Source: Pseudomonas sp. stari2 (GTDB lineage: Bacteria; Pseudomonadota; Gammaproteobacteria; Pseudomonadales; Pseudomonadaceae). From it: 64,000 nt of DNA. Positions within the stretch are counted from its first letter, which is position 1. Every line of letters starts with the position of its first letter. The position numbers and the translations under genes were made by a program. Shown here one piece after another: positions 57,120-64,000 of the stretch. The notes below the pieces were generated by a model. It was not told where the DNA came from and did no database searches. It saw only the letters and a list, made by a program, of their open reading frames with translations. The stretch lies in contig NZ_CP099760.1 of NCBI RefSeq assembly GCF_040760005.1, positions 6,170,001 to 6,234,000 on the forward strand. Direction: 5' to 3'.

Positions 57120-57433
57120 GTTCAAGCAATAGCGTTACCGTGCAGATCCTCGACAAAGAATATTCGATCATCTGTCCCCAGGAAGAACGCAGCAATCTGG
57201 TCAGTGCCGCGCGTTACCTGGACGGCAAGATGCGCGAGATCCGCAGCAGCGGCAAAGTCATCGGCGCTGACCGCATCGCCGTGATGGCCGCCCTGAACAT
57301 CACCCACGATCTCTTGCACAAAGAAGAGCGCCCGGACATCCAGGCCAGCGGCTCGACCCGTGAACAGGTGCGCGACTTGCTCGATCGTGTCGATCTGGTG
57401 CTGGCCGACGATCCGGACATCAGCAAGGGCTGA
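57116..57433 (+). CDS. zapA: Cell division protein ZapA
   Basis: The 105-aa FtsZ-associated protein promotes Z-ring bundling. VTVQILDKEYSIICPQEERS is the N-terminal beta domain, and the segment RIAVMAALNITHDLLHKE begins the long C-terminal helix that dimerises. Order zapA-6S RNA-ygfA is the usual one in gammaproteobacteria and supports all three calls. Confidence 0.95.
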   Translation: MSSSNSVTVQILDKEYSIICPQEERSNLVSAARYLDGKMREIRSSGKVIGADRIAVMAALNITHDLLHKEERPDIQASGSTREQVRDLLDRVDLVLADDPDISKG

Positions 57434-57452
57434 TTCGCCAGGCCGCTTGAGG

Positions 57453-57458
57453 TATACT
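57453..57458 (+). promoter_or_regulatory. -10 element of the 6S RNA promoter
   Basis: TATACT lies seven bases before the likely 6S RNA start at about 57465. No strong -35 is visible. Confidence 0.6.
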
Positions 57459-57464
57459 CGCCGC

Positions 57465-57642
57465 ACTCCCTGGGGTGCTTGCCAGTTGACGATGTCCCTG
57501 AGCCGATTTGCACTACCCTGGGGGTTGCACGTTGGGCTGGTGTGCATGTCCGCCAGACGGAAAGCCTTAAAGCCTACTGCATCCTCCACCTTGAACTCTC
57601 GGGTTCAAGGGCTAAGTCGACAGCGGCTCATCCGGGGAGCCT
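57465..57642 (+). ncRNA. ssrS: 6S RNA
   Basis: This roughly 178-base RNA binds the sigma-70 RNA polymerase in stationary phase by mimicking an open promoter. It has no open frame. The 5' part (CTCCCTGGGGTGCTTGCC) pairs with the 3' part (TCCGGGGAGCC) as the closing stem, and an unpaired central bubble lies around 57520-57570. Its position between zapA and ygfA is the conserved 6S locus. Ends are estimated from the closing stem. Confidence 0.88.
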
Positions 57643-57648
57643 GATTCG

Positions 57649-57684
57649 AATCCGATGCCGGTGCATGCCGGCATCGGATTTTTT
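57649..57684 (+). terminator. Strong hairpin between 6S RNA and ygfA
   Basis: AATCCGATGCCGG and CCGGCATCGGATT arms with a 6-base loop, then T6. It ends the 6S RNA transcript; ygfA may be read by read-through or its own promoter. Confidence 0.9.
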
Positions 57685-57722
57685 ATGCGTACGTTTTCGT
57701 CCCACCCTGCCGAAGCCGAACC

Positions 57723-58328
57723 ATGACCGAACCCGCGCTGCTGCCCCGTCCCCAACTGCGCCGCCTGCTGCGCAAGGCCCGCCGCTCCCTGACGCCAAGT
57801 CAGCAACGCGCGGCCGCCGAAGGTCTGTACAAACAACTGGCGCAGGACCCGCAATTTCGCCGGGCGAAACACATTTCCCTGTACCTGCCCACCGACGGTG
57901 AAATCGACCCGCGCCTGTTGCTGCGTGCCGCCCAGCGTCGCGGCAAGAAAACCTATCTGCCGGTGCTGAGCGCCTGGCCGCGGACCAAAATGGTCTTTCA
58001 GCAGATCCGCCCCGGCGAAAAGCTGCGGCCCAACCGTTTCCGTATTCTCGAGCCTCGGGTCAATACGGCCCGTCAGCGCAAGATCTGGGCACTGGATCTG
58101 GTGTTGTTGCCATTGGTAGGGTTTGACGATGTCGGCGGACGACTGGGGATGGGCGGCGGATTCTACGACCGCAGCCTCGCGTACCTGGCCCGACGCCAGA
58201 ACTGGCGCAAGCCGACGCTGTTGGGGCTGGCCCATGAATGTCAGAAAGTGGAACGACTGGCGCAAGCCAGCTGGGATGTACCGTTGCAGGGAACGGTGAC
58301 CGACAAGGCGTGGTATTTCGCAGGGTAG
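57723..58328 (+). CDS. ygfA: 5-formyltetrahydrofolate cyclo-ligase
   Basis: A 201-aa enzyme that converts 5-formyl-THF to 5,10-methenyl-THF with ATP. The N-terminal basic segment (LRRLLRKARRSLTPSQQRAA) binds phosphate. LYLPTDGEIDPRLLL and the loop LLPLVGFDDVGGRLGMGGGF form the ATP and folate site. It is the third member of the zapA-6S-ygfA locus. Confidence 0.93.
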   Translation: MTEPALLPRPQLRRLLRKARRSLTPSQQRAAAEGLYKQLAQDPQFRRAKHISLYLPTDGEIDPRLLLRAAQRRGKKTYLPVLSAWPRTKMVFQQIRPGEKLRPNRFRILEPRVNTARQRKIWALDLVLLPLVGFDDVGGRLGMGGGFYDRSLAYLARRQNWRKPTLLGLAHECQKVERLAQASWDVPLQGTVTDKAWYFAG

Positions 58329-58365
58329 ACGCCGCGAGGGTGTCAGCGGCGTCGGGAAGACGGGA

Positions 58366-58521
58366 TCAGCGTTTGAACGCAGTCGACTGCTGTACTTGTT
58401 GCGCCACTTCAATCGGAGCATCGGCCTTGTTGGCCCACAGACTTTGCGCATAACCGGTGGTCACGACGCCAAGGCCGAACAAAATCACCAAAGTCCACAG
58501 CAAATCCGGTTTGCGTTTCAT
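58366..58521 (-). CDS. Small single-span membrane protein
   Basis: A 51-codon gene: MKRKPDLLWTLVILFGLGVV, then TTGYAQSLWANKADAPIEVA, and a polar tail ending STAFKR. A positive N-terminus and one hydrophobic segment of about 17 residues predict an inner-membrane anchor or an uncleaved signal. GAGGGGGG five to six bases upstream of the ATG is a strong ribosome site, which with the plausible protein makes it a real gene. No function recognised. It converges on ygfA. Confidence 0.72.
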   Translation of the reverse strand: MKRKPDLLWTLVILFGLGVVTTGYAQSLWANKADAPIEVAQQVQQSTAFKR

Positions 58522-58718
58522 CGATTGCCCCCCTCAAGGCACATCATCACGATGACAGCAGCGGTTTCCATTCGTAGGCCGTGCAGCAGCGTCAAGCTTT
58601 AAAGGCCGGCATTTTGCGACAACGTGAACCTCTGCGCAAATGCTGGCGTCAACCGACTGTCGGTTTGTCATAAAATTGCCCGACAACCTGCCCAATGACC
58701 GTTTCAGGAGCAACCACC

Positions 58719-59168
58719 ATGGCCTACTGGCTGATGAAATCCGAGCCCGACGAACTCTCGATCAAGGGTCTGGAAAAACTCGGCAAGGCGCGCTGGGACG
58801 GGGTGCGCAACTATCAGGCGCGCAATTTCCTGCGGGCCATGGCGGTGGGGGATGAGTTCTTTTTCTATCATTCCAGCTGCCCGGAGCCGGGGATTGCCGG
58901 GATCGGCAAGATTATCGAAGCCGCGTACCCGGATCCCACCGCACTGGAGCCTGAAAGTCATTACTTCGACCCGAAGGCCACACCGGAGAAGAATGCCTGG
59001 AGCGCAATCGACGTCGCCCACGTCGAAACGTTTGCCCGGGTGTTGAAGCTGGACTATCTGAAGCAGCAGAGCGCACTGGCCGAAATGCCGCTGGTACAGA
59101 AAGGTTCACGACTGTCGGTGATGCCGGTGACAGCCGAACAGTGGGCGGCGGTACTCGGCTTGCGTTGA
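58719..59168 (+). CDS. EVE domain protein
   Basis: The 149-aa PUA-like EVE domain protein is like human thymocyte nuclear protein 1. MAYWLMKSEPDELSIKGLEK starts it. RWDGVRNYQARNFLRAMAVG, FYHSSCPEPGIAGIGKI and the aromatic pocket residues match. EVE domains read modified bases in DNA or RNA; the target in bacteria is unknown. A single gene: CAGGAG precedes the ATG, and the efflux operon begins 90 bases downstream. Confidence 0.9.
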   Translation: MAYWLMKSEPDELSIKGLEKLGKARWDGVRNYQARNFLRAMAVGDEFFFYHSSCPEPGIAGIGKIIEAAYPDPTALEPESHYFDPKATPEKNAWSAIDVAHVETFARVLKLDYLKQQSALAEMPLVQKGSRLSVMPVTAEQWAAVLGLR

Positions 59169-59258
59169 AACGGCCCCGTCTGCCGCTCATTTGATTGATA
59201 TCAAGCGCTACCATCGCTTGAACCGTCAAACTGGACGCCACAGTCGCAGGATGCCTCC

Positions 59259-60224
59259 ATGTCAGCGCACAGCCGCTCCTCTCTTTTTTTTGCCGGATCT
59301 CTCATCGTATTGCTGGTGGCCGCCGGTGGTTTCGGTTACTGGGCGTCCATGAGCAGCCGTCTGCCCGAAGGCCTGTCCTCCGGCAACGGGCGCCTGGAAG
59401 CCACGGAAGTGCAGATCGCCAGCAAGACACCCGGGCGTCTGGCCGAGGTGCTGGTCGATGAAGGCGACAAGGTCGGCAAAGGGCAATTGCTTGCCCGAAT
59501 GGATACCCGAACCCTCGAGGCCCAGCGCAATCAGGCCGAAGCCGAGGTCATACGTGCCCGTGAAAATCTGGCAGCCGCCCAGGCCAACGTGCAGTTGCGC
59601 CTGAGCGAGCAACTGCTGGCCCAGCAAGAGCTCGGCCGCTCACAGTCGTTGTTCAAGCATGGTTTCGTCAGCGCACAGGTCATCGATCAGTTGCAGTCAC
59701 GCATCGGCACGGGCAACGCCGCCGTAGCGGCGGCCCGGGCGCAGGTCGCCGCTGTCAGCGCCGCCATCGGTGCCGCACAGGCCCAGGTGGCGCAATTGGC
59801 CAGTGAAATTGATGACAGCAGTTTGCGTGCGCCGATCGACGGCGTGATCCAGCTACGCATGGCCGAGCCCGGTGAAGTGTTGGGTGCCGGGGGGCGAGTC
59901 TTGCTGATGATCGATCCCACTGACCAGTACATGAACCTGTACCTTCCGGCCTCCGTCGCCGGACGCCTGGCGGTGGGCGATGACGCTCGGATCCTGCTGG
60001 ATGCCCTGCCCGACCGGTCGTTACCGGCGAAAGTCAGTTTCGTGGCGGCCAAATCGCAATTTACCCCCAAAGAGGTCGAGACCCGCGATGAGCGACAGAA
60101 ACTGGTCTTTCGCGTCAAGCTGCGCCTGACTGAGCCTGGCAACGTACCGCAGGCCAAGCCTGGCATGCCCGGCGTCGGCTACGTGCGCACGGCGCCGATC
60201 GGTTGGCCGGCCAATTTGCAATGA
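59259..60224 (+). CDS. HlyD-family membrane fusion protein (YhiI-like)
   Basis: The 321-aa periplasmic adaptor of an efflux pump has one N-terminal membrane anchor (LFFAGSLIVLLVAAGGFGYW). The lipoyl half-motifs are VQIASKTPGRLAEVLVDEGD and SLRAPIDGVIQLRMAEPGEV, around a coiled coil at about 90-180 (AEVIRARENLAAAQANVQLR). A beta-barrel domain follows. It is the first gene of a three-gene operon with an RbbA-like fusion and a permease, as at PA5232-PA5230. Cargo not known. Confidence 0.92.
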   Translation: MSAHSRSSLFFAGSLIVLLVAAGGFGYWASMSSRLPEGLSSGNGRLEATEVQIASKTPGRLAEVLVDEGDKVGKGQLLARMDTRTLEAQRNQAEAEVIRARENLAAAQANVQLRLSEQLLAQQELGRSQSLFKHGFVSAQVIDQLQSRIGTGNAAVAAARAQVAAVSAAIGAAQAQVAQLASEIDDSSLRAPIDGVIQLRMAEPGEVLGAGGRVLLMIDPTDQYMNLYLPASVAGRLAVGDDARILLDALPDRSLPAKVSFVAAKSQFTPKEVETRDERQKLVFRVKLRLTEPGNVPQAKPGMPGVGYVRTAPIGWPANLQ

Positions 60225-62941
60225 ACGGCATCGCGGTTCGAGCGAGCGCCATTGCGCACCGCTATGGCCAGCGGCAAGCCCTGGATGCAATCGCGTTCGA
60301 TCTGCCGGCGGGCACCCGGTGCGGTTTGATCGGCCCTGACGGCGCGGGCAAGTCCAGCCTGCTGGGCCTGATCGCCGGGGTAAAAGCCCTTCAGCAGGGA
60401 CAACTGGAAGTCCTTGGCGGCCCGATTCAGGATCGCGCCCATCGCAACACGTTGTACGCGCGCATCGCCTTCATGCCGCAAGGGCTGGGTGGCAACCTGT
60501 ACCCGGAACTGTCGATCCGCGAAAACGTGCAGTTTTTTTCCACACTGTTCGGCTTGTCTGCCAACGAAAGCGAACAGCGGCTGCACAACCTGCTGCTCGC
60601 CACGGACCTGTTGAGGTTTGCTGATCGCCCGGCCGGCAAACTGTCCGGCGGCATGAAACAGAAACTGGGGCTGTGTTGCGCGTTGATCCATGAGCCGGAT
60701 CTGCTGATCCTTGACGAGCCCACCACGGGTGTCGACCCACTCTCTCGGCGGCGCTTCTGGGAGCTGATCGACGACGTGCGACGCCAGCGGCCGCAACTGA
60801 CCTTGCTGGTCGCCACGGCGTATATGGAAGAAGCCGAACAATTCGAACATTGTCTGATGCTCGATGGCGGCCGGATGATTGCTTCGGGATCAAGCCGCGA
60901 GCTGGCAGCGGCCACTCCCAGCGGCAAACTCGATGATGCCTTCACTCACTTTCAGGGCGACAGCCGTCGCGACCTGCAACCGCTGCAGATCCCGCCGCGT
61001 ACCACCAACACCGATATCGCCATCGAAGCCCACGAGCTGACGTTGCGTTTCGGCGACTTTACTGCAGTGGATCACGTCAGCTTCGCCATCGGACGCGGTG
61101 AAATTTTCGGATTTCTCGGCTCCAACGGCTGCGGCAAGACCACCACCATGAAAGTCTTGACCGGGCTGATGCCAGCCAGTGAGGGCAGCGCAACGCTGCT
61201 GGGCAACCCGGTGGATGCAAGGGATCTGGCCACGCGCAAGCGGGTCGGCTTCATGTCCCAGAGCTTTTCGCTGTATGGCGAGCTCAGCGTCCGGCAGAAC
61301 CTTGATCTGCACGCACGCCTGTTCGATCTGCCCAAGGCCGAGAGCGCCCCGCGCATCGATGCCTTGATTCAGCGCTTCGATCTGCACGGCGTCGCCGATC
61401 AGCCGTCAGGCGCCTTGCCCCTGGGACTGCGCCAACGCCTGTCATTGGCCGTCGCTGTCCTGCATCGTCCGGAAGTATTGATACTGGATGAGCCAACTTC
61501 CGGCGTCGATCCGGCAGCACGGGACGATTTCTGGCGACTGTTGATCGAACTGTCCCGTGATCAGGGCGTGACCATTTTTCTCTCCACCCATTTCATGAAC
61601 GAAGCACAGCGATGCGACCGCATCTCCCTGATGCATGCGGGCCGGGTCCTGGCCTGTGACGCGCCGGCCGCCCTGCAGCAGCAATTCAATGGCGAATCCC
61701 TTGAGGCTGCGTTCGTGACTTGTCTCGAACAGGCCCAGGGCAACACCGAGGCGCCACCGGCAGCCGAACCACCGCCGGCCGCGATGGCCCCGGCCATGTC
61801 CGTCACTGAACACGGTTTCAGCTTCGGGCGTCTGACAGCGGTGGCCAGCCGTGAAGGCAAGGAATTGCTGCGCGACAAAGTGCGCTTGGCGTTCGCTCTT
61901 CTGGGCGCCATTTTCATGATGGTGATTTTTGGCTACGGGATTTCCCTCGACGTGGAAAATCTTGCCTTTGCCGTGTACGACCAGGATCAGACCCCCCAAA
62001 GCCGTGCCTACCTGGAGGCCTTTCGCGGCTCGCGCTACTTCGCCGAACAGCCGGCCATTGAAGACGCGCAGGCCTTGCACCGACGCCTGCAACGTTCGGA
62101 AATCAAACTGGCGCTGGAGATCCCGCCCGGTTTCGGCCGCGACCTGTACGCCGGGCGCCGGCCGGCGGTGGCGGCGTGGCTGGATGGCGGCATGCCGTTT
62201 CGCGCGGAAACCAGTCGCAACTATGTCGAAGCCGTCCATCAGGCCAATCTCGAGCAACTCGCCGAACAGAGCAGCCCCGCGCTCAACCGCCAGGCTGCCG
62301 CCAGCCTGGAAACCCGTTTTCGTTATAACCAGGACGTGGTCAGCGTCAACGCGATCGGCCCAGGCGTGATGGCGCTGATCCTGGCGTTCATTCCGGCGAT
62401 GCTGACGGCCCTCGGCATCGTGCGTGAGAAAGAGCTGGGGTCGATCACCAATTTCTACGCCACGCCCTTGACGCGTCTGGAGTTTTTGCTGGGCAAGCAG
62501 ATGCCTTATCTGCTGGTCAGCCTGGTCAACCTGGCCGTCCTGGTGGCCATGAATCGCTGGCTGTTCGGCGTACCGTTCAAGGGCAGCGGGCTGACCCTCG
62601 CTTTCGGCGGGCTGCTGTATGTACTGGCCACCACCAGCATGGGGCTGCTGATCTCTGCGTTCACCCGAACGCAGATCGCGGCAATTCTCGGCACCATGAT
62701 CATCACCAGCCTGCCGACCATCCAGTTCTCCGGTCTGATCGTGCCGCGCTCGTCACTGGAGGGTGCCGCTGCCGTGATGGGCACGCTGTTCCCGGCCGGC
62801 CACTTCCTCGACATCGCAGTAGGAACGTTCACCAAAGCGCTGGATCTGCGACAGCTCTGGCCGCAATGCCTGGCGCTGTCCGGCTTCTTTATCGCGTTCA
62901 CCGGATTGAGCCTGGTCATGTTGAAAAAGCAGGAGGCCTGA
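60221..62941 (+). CDS. ABC transporter ATP-binding/permease fusion (RbbA-like)
   Basis: The 906-aa protein has two nucleotide-binding domains and a C-terminal ABC-2 membrane domain. Domain 1 (about 1-240) has GPDGAGKSSLLG, LSGGMKQKLGLC and LLILDEPTTGVDP. Domain 2 (about 265-500) has GSNGCGKTTTMK, the altered signature LPLGLRQRLSLA and LILDEPTSGVDP. The membrane part (about 545-906) has one early segment (LAFALLGAIFMMVIFGYGIS) and a later group. The fusion resembles E. coli RbbA/YhiH, which is linked to ribosomes. The start overlaps the HlyD stop (ATGA). Confidence 0.93.
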   Translation: MNGIAVRASAIAHRYGQRQALDAIAFDLPAGTRCGLIGPDGAGKSSLLGLIAGVKALQQGQLEVLGGPIQDRAHRNTLYARIAFMPQGLGGNLYPELSIRENVQFFSTLFGLSANESEQRLHNLLLATDLLRFADRPAGKLSGGMKQKLGLCCALIHEPDLLILDEPTTGVDPLSRRRFWELIDDVRRQRPQLTLLVATAYMEEAEQFEHCLMLDGGRMIASGSSRELAAATPSGKLDDAFTHFQGDSRRDLQPLQIPPRTTNTDIAIEAHELTLRFGDFTAVDHVSFAIGRGEIFGFLGSNGCGKTTTMKVLTGLMPASEGSATLLGNPVDARDLATRKRVGFMSQSFSLYGELSVRQNLDLHARLFDLPKAESAPRIDALIQRFDLHGVADQPSGALPLGLRQRLSLAVAVLHRPEVLILDEPTSGVDPAARDDFWRLLIELSRDQGVTIFLSTHFMNEAQRCDRISLMHAGRVLACDAPAALQQQFNGESLEAAFVTCLEQAQGNTEAPPAAEPPPAAMAPAMSVTEHGFSFGRLTAVASREGKELLRDKVRLAFALLGAIFMMVIFGYGISLDVENLAFAVYDQDQTPQSRAYLEAFRGSRYFAEQPAIEDAQALHRRLQRSEIKLALEIPPGFGRDLYAGRRPAVAAWLDGGMPFRAETSRNYVEAVHQANLEQLAEQSSPALNRQAAASLETRFRYNQDVVSVNAIGPGVMALILAFIPAMLTALGIVREKELGSITNFYATPLTRLEFLLGKQMPYLLVSLVNLAVLVAMNRWLFGVPFKGSGLTLAFGGLLYVLATTSMGLLISAFTRTQIAAILGTMIITSLPTIQFSGLIVPRSSLEGAAAVMGTLFPAGHFLDIAVGTFTKALDLRQLWPQCLALSGFFIAFTGLSLVMLKKQEA

Positions 62942-64000
62942 TGCACAAGTTCGCGCATATCCTGCGATTGGGACTCAAGGAACTGACGAGTCTGCGGCAT
63001 GACAGCGTGTTGCTGCTGTTCCTGTTCTACGCCTTTACCGTGGCCATCTACATGCCGGCCGCCGGATCGGTAATCGGTGTGCATAACGCCAGCGTGGCGA
63101 TTGTCGACGAGGACCATAGCGCCCTCTCCCGACAATTGGCCCAGGCGCTGCAACCTCCGGAGTTCCAGTCTCCCGTCCCGCTGCGCTACGAACGACTGGA
63201 TGAAGTCATGGACAGTGGCCAGTACACGTTCGTCATCAATATCCCGGCTCGCTTCCAGACCGACCTGCTCGCGGGCCGTCACCCGGCCGTGCAAGTCAAT
63301 GTCGATGCCACCGCCATGAGCCAGGCGTTCATGGGCGCCGGCTACATCGGCCGGATATTCCAGCGCGAGCTGTTGGCTTATGCCGGCCAGGGCAATGCGC
63401 AGGCCTATGCCCCGGTGCAACTGACGACCCGTGCCCTGTTCAATACCAACCTGGAGGGGGGCTGGTTCCTGGCCGTGATCCAGATCGTCAACAACATCAC
63501 CATTCTGGCGATCATCCTGACCGGCACAGCACTGCTGCGGGAACGCGAACATGGCACCCTCGACCATTTGCTGGTGCTGCCGCTGACCGCGCTGGAAATC
63601 ATGCTGGCGAAAATCTGGAGCAATCTGCTGGTGGTGGTGCTATGCACCTGGCTGTCGCTGGAGGTGATCGTCAAAGGCGCACTCGGCGTGCCGCTGTCCG
63701 GCTCGCTGAGCCTGTTTTTGCTGGTCACGGCGGTCTATCTGTTCGCCAGCACCGCGCTAGGTATTTTCCTGGCAACGCTGGCGCGTTCGACACCGCAGTT
63801 CGGCCTGCTGGCCATCCCGGTGATTATCCCGATGTTGCTGCTGTCGGGCGGGAGTACGCCGCTGGATAGCATGCCGCAATGGCTGCAATGGGTCATGCAG
63901 GGATCGCCTTCCACCCATTTCGTCAGCCTCGGCGCCGCGATTCTGTTCCGCGACGCCGGGCTGAGTGTGGTCTGGCCAGACTTGCTGGCCCTGACCGTCA
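62941..64000 (+). CDS. ABC-2 type transporter permease (YhhJ-like), 3' end missing
   Basis: About 353 codons are present before the right edge; the family is about 375. It starts MHKFAHILRLGLKELTSLRH, one base overlapping the previous stop (TGATG). One membrane segment (VLLLFLFYAFTVAIYMPAAG), an extracytoplasmic loop of about 150 residues, and five further segments beginning IVNNITILAIILTGTALL fit ABC-2 permeases. TALLREREHGTLDHLLVLPL is the conserved coupling helix. It completes the YhiI-RbbA-YhhJ operon. Confidence 0.92.
   Translation, partial: MHKFAHILRLGLKELTSLRHDSVLLLFLFYAFTVAIYMPAAGSVIGVHNASVAIVDEDHSALSRQLAQALQPPEFQSPVPLRYERLDEVMDSGQYTFVINIPARFQTDLLAGRHPAVQVNVDATAMSQAFMGAGYIGRIFQRELLAYAGQGNAQAYAPVQLTTRALFNTNLEGGWFLAVIQIVNNITILAIILTGTALLREREHGTLDHLLVLPLTALEIMLAKIWSNLLVVVLCTWLSLEVIVKGALGVPLSGSLSLFLLVTAVYLFASTALGIFLATLARSTPQFGLLAIPVIIPMLLLSGGSTPLDSMPQWLQWVMQGSPSTHFVSLGAAILFRDAGLSVVWPDLLALTV

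Overview
The window reads as chromosomal DNA of a Pseudomonas, most likely from the P. fluorescens group. Protein sequences, GC-rich codon use and gene order all fit this. Three blocks follow an order I recall from the P. aeruginosa chromosome: serA/D2HGDH down to the spuBCDEFGH polyamine operon, argA-argE-CYTH/CHAD, and gcvPHT through ubiH-pepP-zapA-6S RNA-ygfA to an HlyD/RbbA-like/YhhJ efflux operon. I saw no tRNA, rRNA, insertion sequence, CRISPR array or prophage.

Layout. 1-7.5 kb: a D-2-hydroxyglutarate dehydrogenase (cut by the left edge) divergent from serA, then small housekeeping and exported proteins. 7.5-10.6 kb: an accessory bacteriocin cassette, with an S-type pyocin carrying an E9-like HNH DNase and two different immunity genes. 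10.8-15.0 kb: an Ntn-type acylase, a GlxA-type regulator and an HD-domain protein. 15.0-25.5 kb: the polyamine locus, with ABC importer spuDEFGH, transaminase spuC, glutamylpolyamine synthetase spuB, a decayed spuA, and a divergent second synthetase (spuI). 25.6-26.3 kb: a TetR regulator. 26.3-31.9 kb: the sulfonate operon ssuEADCBF plus the 1-Cys peroxiredoxin lsfA. 32.1-35.3 kb: two tandem OprD porins. 35.8-43.2 kb: argA, argE, a CYTH/CHAD protein, an Lrp regulator with a divergent ACT-like protein, an orphan GspE/PilB-like ATPase and a DUF2388 protein. 43.2-49.0 kb: glycine cleavage genes, split by a DegT aminotransferase. 49.1-51.9 kb: an iron ABC importer lacking its ATPase, behind a Fur-box-like site. 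52.0-56.8 kb: ubiquinone hydroxylases, pepP and ygfB. 56.9-59.2 kb: TIGR02449, zapA, 6S RNA, ygfA and small genes. 59.3-64.0 kb: the efflux operon, cut by the right edge.

How the genes work together. The spu genes import putrescine and spermidine and start their breakdown by gamma-glutamylation or transamination. The ssu genes take up sulfonates and release sulfite when sulfate is short. The serA and D2HGDH enzymes form a known reductase/dehydrogenase pair. The most notable departures from a plain core region are the spuA remnant, the duplicated and diverged immunity genes, the symmetric -10 element between serA and its partner, a shared sequence upstream of both oprD genes, the importer with no ATPase, and the stand-alone ACT-like protein facing an Lrp regulator.
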